Below are positions 22,201 through 30,185 of a stretch of DNA of 64,000 nt, piece by piece (position 1 is the first letter of the stretch; each line of letters starts with the position of its first letter). The notes beneath the pieces are model-generated. The model ran no database searches and was not told the DNA's origin. It saw nothing but the letters and a program-made list of their open reading frames with translations. Origin of the DNA: Ustilago trichophora (Eukaryota; Basidiomycota; Ustilaginomycetes; Ustilaginales; Ustilaginaceae); contig OOIN01000011.1 in the NCBI GenBank assembly GCA_900323505.1, positions 1 through 64,000 of the forward strand, given 5' to 3'. The position numbers and the translations under genes are program-made.

Positions 22201-22316
22201 TCCGGAACGCGTCTGCTGACAAGGCGTTTGTTGTTGTTGTTGTTGTTGTTGGTGGTGGAGGAGGAGGCCTCATCGGTTGTGTTGGTGAAACCTGCTTGTG
22301 AAGTCATCGGGATCAT
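19257..22316 (-). CDS. Zn2Cys6 (Gal4-type) fungal transcription factor
   Basis: A 1,019 aa single-exon protein. A canonical binuclear zinc cluster occupies residues 49-78, CDRC-x6-C-x8-C-LNC-x6-C, preceded by basic KRQRTS and followed by a short linker and helix, as in DNA-binding regulators of the Gal4 class. Residues about 80-420 are Ser/Thr/Pro-rich and probably disordered. From about 425 (SDRLVDAFFDRVHPNYVVFHRGLF) to about 720 it matches the fungal-specific transcription factor (middle homology) domain, including MLLGQAARMAIALGMHRE and RRLVWWTLQQFEMNLSM. The start is taken at the first in-frame ATG (22316); another Met follows three codons later. It lies head-to-tail, in the same direction, next to a transporter gene and near an aldolase gene, so a local pathway regulator is a reasonable inference. 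The specific target is unknown. Confidence 0.9.
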   Translation of the reverse strand: MIPMTSQAGFTNTTDEASSSTTNNNNNNNKRLVSRRVPDGKRQRTSVSCDRCKQRRMKCSRSKPDSTCLNCSKLGLECTWALPRKHRIHGSIESLSWRYRALEALVRGLTHQDIHQTQALVDIARHHHIDLPSLECSEYEPRAFAHIPPPLASTSSHSHSHIHTTSSTRPDSRLGSASAFCASCAATVVPLDIPDGKLIPAPHGISHYVGSASSFEFANAVRRLVAKVDRLNTSTSGSIRLATSSTLSTSNASPLVSTRPLPLPSHSSSAQTLAALSTSPPTTTHNLRAEFATSMQTSKALEPRDRTHPAAAAAAIDDSASVESDDQVEHAPASHPKSPQYSSVRTRPPMPPSSPPPQDANHNPSSASQAYNLAAQPVPSTIISTCTSDATHANHSIPELATPDSTRSLRTRRLPDMLPSKATSDRLVDAFFDRVHPNYVVFHRGLFYRQYRSIWRQPDRQNNPQNRSVVNDADTGWICSLFMVLVFGAQALEGQGLPDALQVQRRYLRLVVRERFQRLAFTASLSNVQALLLLQLYEHNAGERNAAWMLLGQAARMAIALGMHREIQDSSFDTVEQNLRRLVWWTLQQFEMNLSMALGRPSSLELVQVTANVPEEAIMDRNDFPPDYPEYYRRLIDISCRAKQLLARTSARHSNEHELLGCLAVTQEVLGQLESWHSQLPSQLSPDWPFAMPRQCRAVLLLLINYNHICATLARPFLLCKIQHEIEQVQNQRLGPLSPDIAQLASAGLRSARSVLEMCEQLHQQDMLEGVVWLDCYYLHHAMLICSLPYLLPSSQLERSPHDVELQALLARTSAICKNLRLAPTYLVLTKIATQLVRIVGIDDGAQNVGPPEGLDTSSRLGLQAATTAVNSFQPSPRYSRTDPGQNPSINSLDLLLAAAQVPMQPYDRSTYAWNDPVRNDAHASSEHHAAIPVQSNYTNNERTGSIDLAHAGVSPNLHNLLSLETSPDAELYSEFYQLGFETGSTCFTWDFFNVGGQGPAATSEQHDAPTTRQGSNHP

Positions 22317-22346
22317 GGTCAAAGAGTTGTTGGATCATGGCGGGCA

Positions 22347-22440
22347 AGTGGACGCATCGATGATGATGATGATGATGATGATGGAAGTAGAAGAGAAACC
22401 TTTCTTTGGCGTCCTTTTTATATTTATTTATTTATTTCTT
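22347..22440. repeat. ATC/GAT microsatellite and TTTA tract upstream of the regulator
   Basis: An eight- to nine-unit GAT run (22359-22382), then TTTATTTA repeats, lies 30-120 bases upstream of the Zn2Cys6 start codon, in what should be its 5' leader. Confidence 0.6.
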
Positions 22441-22730
22441 TCTTTCTTGGACATTTTGACAAAACATACATATAATTTATATAAAAGTGAAAGGACCAAT
22501 GCTCTTCTCCCACTCGAACGTCATCCAAGAAGAATGACCATGACACACACACACACACACATCAGTCTATCTCTGGTACAATGACAATGCCAATGTATGG
22601 CATTCCGGATTCTGACACAAGTTTGATTCGATACATTTCTTAACGAGCGAGCCAGACAGGCAAAGGTCAGGCTTCTTGCAAGCATTCCAAGAGTGGCCAA
22701 ATTTTCTTTCTCTTCCTATCAGCTGAGTCC

Positions 22731-24245
22731 TCAGTAGGCGTACAGCAGCTTGGCATCGGCGTTGGCGCTCTTGATCTTGTCATTATCACGCTTCAGCCAG
22801 AAACGCAGTATCCAAGTGCATACGATGGATCCAACCACAAAGCATGAGTTGGCAATGTTGGCCGTCAGATACTTGGGTCCATCGCTCTTGGGGTACAAGA
22901 AGGGCGTGTAGGCAAAGCTGGCGTTGCCAAAGGTGTTGACAATCGAAAGCGCCGCTGCCTTCTTCTCCTGGGTTTGGCCGCACGTGGCGCTGACCCAGCC
23001 CAAGATGACCGAATTGGCCGCATAGGCGCCAATGGTGAAGATGAAGCAGCTAATGTAGCGAGCAGGAGTATTGAGCGTCACGCACGAGATGATGAATCCC
23101 ACCAGCGCTATCAGCATCGAGATAGTAATGTGCCACGTCTTTTCGTTCTTGCGACCCGATGAAACAGCCCATACAATCATGAACAGGCCCGACATCAGAT
23201 AGGGCGGACAAGTGAGCACCAACGTCAGCGTACGATTGAAGCCCAATCCGCCCACCACCGAGGGGAAGAAGCTGTTGAAGCCGCAGGCGCTCAGGTGCAG
23301 GTTTTGCAGCACCACAAACACCCACAGACGTCCATCTTTGCAAGCTTGGCCAAGACCTGCCACGACGCCTTTGCTTGGCTCCATACCCACCGTGTCACGG
23401 TCGATACGCGCTTGCGCCAGCTCGCGCTCGGCAGGAGTGAGCCATGGCGTCGAAAGCGGATGGTCAGGCATCGTGTACAGGCAAACAATGGCCACGCAGA
23501 AAGTGACGACAGCTTCAATGATAAAGAGCCACTTCCAACCCTGGATGCCGTGCACCTTGTCCAAGGTAGCAAAAGTGGCTGCGGCGATCAGGCCTGACGA
23601 GGCAGTGGCGACAATGTTGGCAGAGTACAGAATCGCAACGCGCGTTGCAATCTCTCTTCGCGTGTAGAAGAGCGAGAGCAAGTACAGAGCTCCCGGATAG
23701 AAGGGAGCCTCGACGATACCCAGCAGCAATCGAGCCACAAAGAGGCCCGAAAAGTCGTGACTAAGTGCGGTGCATCCAGAGCAGATGGCCCATGCCATCA
23801 TCCAACAGCACATCCATCTGGACGGCCGAACTTTTTTGGAAGCCATGACCATGTTGGACGGCATCTGCATAACAGTGTATCCGACAAAGAGGATCGAGAT
23901 GCACAGGTTGTACTGATTTCCCTTCAACTTGAGATCCTTCTCGAGGCCGTTCAATCGGGCTTGAGCGATGGCGTTACGGTCCAGATAGTTAAGCGCATAG
24001 CATGCCCACAGAGACGTCATGATGCGCCAGTCGAGCTTGCGTACCAACTTGCGCTCTTCCTCGGATTGTTGGGTCACCGTTCCAAAGTGATCGACGGTGG
24101 CCTGTTGAGCTTGCTTTTCATCGACGTCGCGAATCATGTCTCTCTCCAAGATCGGAAAGACCTGAACGGGATCAGTCGGATCTTTCTTGGCCTCGTCGCC
24201 AGATGGCATGTCTCTGAGTGAGCTTTTGGATGAATCTTGCGTCAT
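22731..24245 (-). CDS. MFS transporter, anion:cation symporter (Dal5/allantoate permease-like) family
   Basis: A 504 aa protein starting at the ATG at 24245. After an 80-residue hydrophilic N-terminus it shows the twelve-helix MFS pattern. Family features visible are LDWRIM...YALNYLDRNAIAQAR in helix 1, GYTVMQMPSNM in helix 2, LLLGIVEAPFYPGALYLLSLFY in helices 4-5 and GWKWLFIIEAVVTF in helix 6; these are typical of fungal carboxylate/allantoate/nicotinate-type permeases. The second half has ILGWVSATCGQTQEKKAAALSI, also characteristic. It is likely a plasma-membrane importer of an organic acid or a related carboxylate. It is divergently transcribed from the aldolase gene across 1.39 kb that carries candidate regulator sites. 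The substrate cannot be told from sequence. Confidence 0.88.
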   Translation of the reverse strand: MTQDSSKSSLRDMPSGDEAKKDPTDPVQVFPILERDMIRDVDEKQAQQATVDHFGTVTQQSEEERKLVRKLDWRIMTSLWACYALNYLDRNAIAQARLNGLEKDLKLKGNQYNLCISILFVGYTVMQMPSNMVMASKKVRPSRWMCCWMMAWAICSGCTALSHDFSGLFVARLLLGIVEAPFYPGALYLLSLFYTRREIATRVAILYSANIVATASSGLIAAATFATLDKVHGIQGWKWLFIIEAVVTFCVAIVCLYTMPDHPLSTPWLTPAERELAQARIDRDTVGMEPSKGVVAGLGQACKDGRLWVFVVLQNLHLSACGFNSFFPSVVGGLGFNRTLTLVLTCPPYLMSGLFMIVWAVSSGRKNEKTWHITISMLIALVGFIISCVTLNTPARYISCFIFTIGAYAANSVILGWVSATCGQTQEKKAAALSIVNTFGNASFAYTPFLYPKSDGPKYLTANIANSCFVVGSIVCTWILRFWLKRDNDKIKSANADAKLLYAY

Positions 24246-24612
24246 GGTGTTCAGCGCCAATGTTTGGGGTTTATTGTCAAGGTAGATCAGGCTCGATCAA
24301 AGCTTGAGCTCTGGGGAGGGTTGCGTGCTTGTACGATTGGATCGAGTAGCTTGCCTGAACAAGGAAAAAGGGATCGAGCAAGGACCGGTTCCTGCCCTTG
24401 TCTTTATACTCGACTCGAGTGCGGGAAACGTCTGTATGTGTGTATGTATGTGTAGCAACAAGAGGCCTTGGCGGCGCCATGAGGCCAGATGCAAGCCATA
24501 TGGTGGTGATGCCACAGGTGACGGCAAAGATGCTGATGTTGTAGAGTAGTACTGCGCAAATGCGATAGGAAGCAGCGAAGGACCAGACAAGATGCGGGGC
24601 CCCGTGCGGGGC

Positions 24613-24626
24613 AAGCATGCTTCCGT
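24613..24626 (+). promoter_or_regulatory. Candidate Zn2Cys6 site, copy 1 (half-site)
   Basis: AAGCATGCTTCCGT. It shares the GCATGCTTCCGT core with two other sites in this divergent promoter but keeps only the right CCG half-site. Confidence 0.35.
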
Positions 24627-24825
24627 CTAGACGAAGGCAGCGGAAAGTGAGACGGATGCTGCTTTCGCTCGACATCAGGTGGTTCTCAGGTTTACAGGCA
24701 CGAGAGCTGCTCGACCAGAGGGATGGTGCTATCAGGACGGGAGCACCTTGCGCAAAAGCAAAGCTGAGTCCCGGTGGCAAAGTAAGGTGGCTGATTGCTT
24801 TTGGCGGCAAGGGAGTGCATGGTCG

Positions 24826-24852
24826 TACAGTACAGTACTGTACAGTACAGTA
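24826..24852. promoter_or_regulatory. TACTGTAC palindromic tract
   Basis: A 27 bp near-perfect palindrome built from overlapping TACAGTAC/TACTGTAC units lies in the divergent transporter/aldolase promoter. Related tracts occur at 35188-35229, 35467-35488, 40133-40142 and 41372-41390, all intergenic. Confidence 0.45.
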
Positions 24853-24950
24853 TTGGGAGGTTCCAGAGGCGGACGGGTCGACGGCGAGAGAAATTGTTGT
24901 GAGGCGTCGGTGGATGGCGGATGGTGAGGCTAACGGTGCAAGGATGCGCG

Positions 24951-24967
24951 AGGAAGCATGCTTCCGT
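24951..24967. promoter_or_regulatory. Candidate Zn2Cys6 site, copy 2
   Basis: The perfect palindrome GGAAGCATGCTTCC is extended to AGG-N10-CCG. It has one mismatch in the left CGG triplet relative to copy 3. Confidence 0.45.
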
Positions 24968-25117
24968 GCCACTACCCACGCGATGCAAACCCCGCAACAA
25001 AGTGTAGACAGCAACAAGCGTGGGGGTTATAGCCTTGGCGAATGATTGTCATTGCCCAAACAGAACGGGGAACGGGGAAATCGCCAACTTTGCCATGAAC
25101 CACGTGAGCATTCATAG

Positions 25118-25133
25118 CGGATGCATGCTTCCG
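25118..25133. promoter_or_regulatory. Candidate Zn2Cys6 site, copy 3 (CGG-N10-CCG)
   Basis: CGGATGCATGCTTCCG is an inverted CGG pair separated by ten bases, the arrangement recognised by Gal4-type dimers. It lies about 500 bp upstream of the aldolase start. The neighbouring regulator gene is the obvious candidate ligand; that is inference. Confidence 0.5.
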
Positions 25134-25635
25134 TCGCCTGTCCGCTTCCGTCTATTCCAGCTTGTCATTCGGCCAAGAAGCATTACGAGACAGTTGGCTC
25201 GAAGACCAAGACGACGTGCAGTACGCCGGCAGCAAGCTGAGATCAAACCCGTCTGGAAGACAAGCCTGGAAACCAAGCAAGCAAACAAGCACGCAAGGAA
25301 GCAAGCATCCGTGTCTGCACCCGTGATACTCTGACACCGTGGTGTTGCCTGGACCCTTAGCAAGAACCATACTCGCTTTGACAGGAAAGTGTTGTTGCCA
25401 TGATTGAGGCATTAGCAGTAACCGGCCGTGTTCCTGGCATAGTCGCTTCAAGAGGGTTGAGCTCGTTCTGCCCATGAGTCTATAAGAACAGACCGGTCAC
25501 GACTGCGAGTACCTATCAAGACCACACACACACGCACACACACACACACACACATCTCTCGACGGCTCTCTTTGCCCACTCTCTTTGCTATTCCTGCTCT
25601 CCTACAACACTCTGCCAAACACGCTATTCGCAATC

Positions 25636-26577
25636 ATGACTGTCAGCACCATCAACCTCGATTTCCGCGGTATTACCCCAGCTCCGGTTACACCCTTCAA
25701 CAAGGACGGTTCGGTGGACTATGATGCCATTCAGAGGCTGGGTTCCTGGCTCGGAAGCCTTCCTGGCGTCAAGGGTCTCGTAGTGCTCGGTCACGCTGGA
25801 GAGGGCACCTTTCTGTCGCAGGACGAGCAATTCAAGGTGATTCAGGCCTTTGTCAAGTCGGTTGAAGATCGAATCCCCATCATTGCCGGTATCACGGGTG
25901 AAGGCACCGAAGTAGCTGCGCTCGAGGCATGTCGTGCCGTCCAAGCCGGCGCCAAGGCGGGTCTCCTCTACCCTTCGCACGGCTGGTTGCGATTTGGCTA
26001 CCAACCAGGCGCACCTCAGGACCGTTACAAACAGGTTTACGAAAAGTCGGGCCTTCCTCTGATTCTGTTCCAGTACCCGGACAACACCAAGGCCACTTAC
26101 AGCCTCCAGACCATGCTCGACATTGCTGCTCAGCCTGGTGTGGTGGCCATGAAGAACGGTGTACGAAACATGCGACGATGGGACACTGAAATCCCCGTTA
26201 TCCGCCGCGAGAGACCCAACCTTCAGATCCTCTCGTGCCACGACGAGTATCTGCTTCACACGACTTTTGATGTCGACGGTTTCCTGGTGGGTTACGGCAA
26301 CATTGCTCCCGAGGCGCTTCTCGAGCTACTTGAGGCTGGAAAGGCAAAGGATTATGTAGCCGCTCGCCGGATTCACGACCAGCTGCTGCCCGTCACCAAG
26401 GCTGTATACCACCGCGGTTCGCACATGGAGGGTACGGTGGCGCTCAAGCACGCGCTCGTGGCTCGCGGCATTCTGGAGCATGCCACAGTTCGTTCTCCAC
26501 TCATGCCGCTCGAAGATGGGGCTGAGCAAGAGATCTTTTCGGCTGTCAAGCAGTCGCGCCTCTCGCGCGTCATGTGA
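25636..26577 (+). CDS. DHDPS/N-acetylneuraminate lyase-family aldolase
   Basis: A 313 aa protein using the ATG at 25636; an upstream in-frame extension is possible but would prepend a hydrophobic stretch lacking in the family. It is a class I, (beta/alpha)8 aldolase: GHAGEGTFLSQDE corresponds to the family GTTGE loop, FQYPDNTK carries the catalytic Tyr, and VVAMKNG carries the Schiff-base Lys (about residue 172). Length is standard. Fungi make lysine by the aminoadipate route, so a biosynthetic DapA role is unlikely. A retro-aldol step in sugar-acid or hydroxy-oxo-acid catabolism (as for GaaC-type 3-deoxy-hexulosonate aldolases) is more likely. The divergent carboxylate-type permease and adjacent Zn2Cys6 regulator support a small catabolic cluster. 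Confidence 0.88.
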   Translation: MTVSTINLDFRGITPAPVTPFNKDGSVDYDAIQRLGSWLGSLPGVKGLVVLGHAGEGTFLSQDEQFKVIQAFVKSVEDRIPIIAGITGEGTEVAALEACRAVQAGAKAGLLYPSHGWLRFGYQPGAPQDRYKQVYEKSGLPLILFQYPDNTKATYSLQTMLDIAAQPGVVAMKNGVRNMRRWDTEIPVIRRERPNLQILSCHDEYLLHTTFDVDGFLVGYGNIAPEALLELLEAGKAKDYVAARRIHDQLLPVTKAVYHRGSHMEGTVALKHALVARGILEHATVRSPLMPLEDGAEQEIFSAVKQSRLSRVM

Positions 26578-27280
26578 ATGAGGCTCAGCTGTCAGTTATC
26601 TGGCCGCTTCTACAAGTTTCTCACAAGTTTCCTCTCTACCATGTCGGTCCAATCACACCTAGCTTGACTCTCGAATATTTGCGCAGAATGTTTTGATCGA
26701 GTATCAAGCCAGATGGACTGGGTGTCTTGTATGCAATATGACTTATGGAGTTGACAACCGGTTCACGCTGCTGCAAGCATATTTGGTTGCTGAATCGAGT
26801 GCTCGCACTGAAACGAAACGGCTGTGCTGTACAGACTGTTGACCGCCATCTTGATTTAACAGGATCGCAACTCATGGCTCTGGTGGCTAGTGTCACCTTG
26901 ACGTATCATTGGCACGATGCAAGAGTGACTTGCACCGTCATGAAGCTGTTGTCGCTGTCTCTACCGGTCTGCTCGCGGCCGTTCTTGCCACCGTTATCAT
27001 CGCCGCCCGAAGGGACCAATAACAAGGTCAGCCGAGTGATGTAGCTTTCGGGCAAGAGCCCAGGCAGAGGTATTGAGGCAGGGTTTAAATGTACTAGTCT
27101 GAGTTTGCACTAGTCTGATGTTGAGCTTCCTGCTCGCTTCTCTTAATGTTCGAAGTCCTCGCCAAAAGGTCCGTTTCCAGGCATTTGCCTCCAAATTCTC
27201 GGGTTATGGTTGTGGTGGGCAAGTTGGTGGTCGTGGTTGTCCAAAGTCAAAATTGGTTGTGCCAAAATTAATTAATTAAT
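26578..27280. other. Intergenic, no gene seen
   Basis: This is the downstream flank of the aldolase gene. I see no supported ORF or RNA. Confidence 0.45.
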
Positions 27281-27851
27281 TCACATCGTAAAAAGTGTTT
27301 CCACCCGTTAATCAGGCAGGCTCCAGCCTGGGCGTCGGGCTGGAAACCTCCAGGCAGCTACTCAGCCAGTCAGCCTGCCTGGAGGCTGTTATGCAGTTGG
27401 TCTGGCTCGGGGCTGCCTGGGCCAACTTGAGGCAGGTGGTCTGCCTGACGCTGGCTGAGGCCTGCCTTAGAAAAATGCGAATTAAAGGCGTTTAATCCAC
27501 CTTCTTTGTTCGAATTTTGCAAATATTTGATTTTTGTTCGAAAATTAAATTGTGTGATACATATTTTGCTGCACTTCTATCATTCATAAAAACGACTGTG
27601 TGGCTAGGTGGGTAGGCAGGTACATGTGTCCAGGCAGGTGCACAGTGTGTGAGGGCAAATAGCCTGTGGGAGGCACGGGTTCGAGTCCAGGTGGAGGCAA
27701 ATTGTTTTTTATTTTTTATTTTTTGATCTGCCTGAAACTTCAGGCAGGCCGCCTGTGACTGTCTTGGGCTCATGGCCTGGCTCTAAGTTCAGGCCAATCA
27801 ACAGCCTGAGGCCTGCCTGAGCTAGGAGAAAATACTTTTTTTACGATGTGA
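27281..27851. mobile_element. Non-autonomous TIR element carrying a tRNA-like (SINE-like) segment
   Basis: The ends TCACATCGTAAAAA (27281) and TTTTTTACGATGTGA (to 27851) are perfect inverted repeats over at least 13 bp and match the ends of the foldback family at 11.7-14 kb. The 571 bp interior is rich in CAGGCAGGC/GCCTGCCTGG. It includes a pol III-like module: an A-box-like TGGCTAGGTGGG at 27601, an exact B-box GGTTCGAGTCC at 27678-27688, and T-runs at 27705-27724 that could terminate transcription. No target-site duplication is clear. Confidence 0.65.
27601..27724 (+). ncRNA. tRNA-like pol III module (possible SINE head)
   Basis: A-box-like and B-box sequences are 66 bp apart, followed by T6 stretches. 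The segment does not fold into a proper tRNA (the T-stem is poor and no matching acceptor stem is seen), so it is a tRNA-derived or tRNA-mimicking sequence, not a tRNA gene. Confidence 0.35.
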
Positions 27852-28854
27852 TTGTTGCGCGCTTGGCTCGGGGCACAGCTCGGCTCGGCATGGATTTGGA
27901 CTTTGAACATGTTAGAGCGATATTTCTCAACTAAACTCTGTGATTAGTCAGCGTGAATAAGGCCAGCCCATAAATTTTTGTGCCAACCTCTCTACCCGAG
28001 AGTGTGTCTCAGACCTTTGTGAAGTCAGCACTCGCAACCACAACAACCATGATGTTCTCTGAATGATCTGGACTACAGTACCGCAGTGCAGTGCAGTGCA
28101 GTGCAGCGCCTTGCCAATCTGTCGGCGGCTAGGATTGCACGGGCTCGCTTGTGTTTGACATGCCATTTCGATATCTAGTCTCTATCCCAAGACGAGCAAC
28201 ACCCGCAACTCGAGCTCATTGCGCACCACGGTGGTGATCTTTTGCGATCCGTTTCGGTTTGGGGCTTAAACCTCGTCGATCAATAAAGCGATTACGTTGC
28301 TCGCTCCAATCTGGCTTGTCTGCCTGGCTTCAACTCATTCTACGCTGCAAAACATCCGGTTTCGTTGCGCGACACTGCCGCCATCTCGTCTCGAATCTAG
28401 TGCGAATCGACATCATTCCCCACTTCAACCATCTTTGGTGTCCCACGTGTCACCTCGCGACCTCTCAAGTCCTGGTCAAGAGCAGTCAGCAGCTTTGGCC
28501 AAAGTCGGGTTGCTTTCGTCCACCATCTGATAAAAAAAACGACGGCGGTCCGCTTACCCCTAGCCAGGGTTTTACAGTAATAACGCGCTCAAATTTCAAG
28601 AAAAGAGAAATATCGAAAACCAAACGCATCACAACGCGCCACACAGTTTTCTATCAATTAGTGATTACTGTATCTCGATCGTTTCCAGGTGCACACTTTC
28701 CTCGAATCAAGCTCTGTCCCTTCCCGTCGACCATCACCGCTGCCATTCGGCTCACGTTGACGAACAAGATCTGCTGCGTTCAGCAACTTAGTCGGTTGGT
28801 TTCTTTCTCGACTACTGGGATCCGTCCAACTGCATTTCGCTGTCAATTCGATTC
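27852..28854. other. Promoter and leader region of the JmjC gene
   Basis: No separate gene is supported. A GTGCA pentanucleotide repeat (about five units) sits at 28083-28107. The region from 28260 to 28854 is pyrimidine/TC-rich with several upstream ATGs and probably contains the 5' untranslated region. Confidence 0.4.
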
Positions 28855-30153
28855 ATGGCTCAATTGGTCGAAAATTCCGGTAGCAAAATGTCGGATTCCC
28901 ATCCTGATCGAGAGGCCTCGGCCGCGTTGGCGCGTGCACAATCGCAATCGCAATCGCAATCGCAGTCGCAGTCGCATACACACGCGTCGCAATTGCCGCA
29001 GCAGCAAGAACAGCAACGGCCCACTCGACCCTCTGTCGGCTCGCATCCACATGCTTCACCTTTTAGAAGCACAAAGTCCGCTGCGCTTTCGGCTATTGCC
29101 ACTTTGCCAGCATCCACTAGAAGCTCCACTACAGCATCGTCTTGCTTCTTGTCGCCGTCGAGTTTGGACTCGTCCAAATCCCCAGAAACAATGCCGTCGA
29201 ACAGTACTGCGACTTTGGCGGGCGCGTTCCCAGATGGCGCTCGCGCTCAGGTCAAGGCTCAAGCTCAAATGACCCCAGCCACAGACCGTCGCAACCAAAG
29301 TGGCTCGTCCAATCGCGCTGCACTCCCTTCTGTCACCCACTCGAACCGTCGCAGTGCAAGTGGCTCGCTCGATCGCATTGCCAGTCTTCCTGTCTCAGAC
29401 GCTGTCATCAAACAGGAAACTCGACTGTCGTCTGATCTGGACCAACAGAGAGGCACAGTGACCAGGTCTCCGATTCTGACCAAGTCTGTGCAGCTTCAGA
29501 ATCAGAGTCAGCCTGCTCAGACTACGTCCTTGTCAAACGCACGCACATCCATTGCACAGCACAAGCCACGAGGACCTCCCATCGTGTCTAGCCAGGTCGG
29601 ATCGACAGTCTCGTCACCTCACCCGCATTCGAGTCCTCCTCGAGCTCGAGCACAGATTCAAACCAGCCCACCGCTTAAAAACTCCGCACAGCCTCATATT
29701 GTCCCACCACTTTCTGTACAGCGTCCTAGCACCGGCAGCACCCCAAGCGTACCACAGAAAGCGAGCACGAGTCGTAGTCAGCAGCCGCCACAGACGCCTC
29801 TCAATACTCCCACTCTGAAGCCACCGCAAGATTCGCAGCCTCCAGTGCAGGCATCGACAGCTTCACCCAACAGTCCCTCGCGGCGAGCACCAGCTCCTCC
29901 AAGGTCGCTCTCACACGTCGCTGTCACACCCACCGTACCACAAACTTCAGCAACACCACAGCTTCAGTCGGCCCAGCCATCGCAGACGACACCAACGAGC
30001 CACAAAGCCCCTGCCAGTACTTCTCGGATTCTGACTCCAGCTCCCGCGGCAACAATCTCAAAGACCCAGGTCATACCTGCGACTCATGTGTCAAAGGTAT
30101 CCCAAAAGTCATTCCCCGAAAAGCAACCTGTTGCCCAGGTCCAGGTCCAGGTC

Positions 30154-30185
<32 letters not shown>

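Noticed and set aside
27601..27724. A functional tRNA gene
   Set aside because: B-box is perfect but there is no acceptor stem, anticodon arm or normal spacing; kept only as a tRNA-like module.
28259..29272. 337-codon frame overlapping the start of the JmjC gene
   Set aside because: It overlaps the low-complexity JmjC N-terminus in another frame and is Arg-rich in the way expected for a shifted Gln/Ser/Ala repeat.
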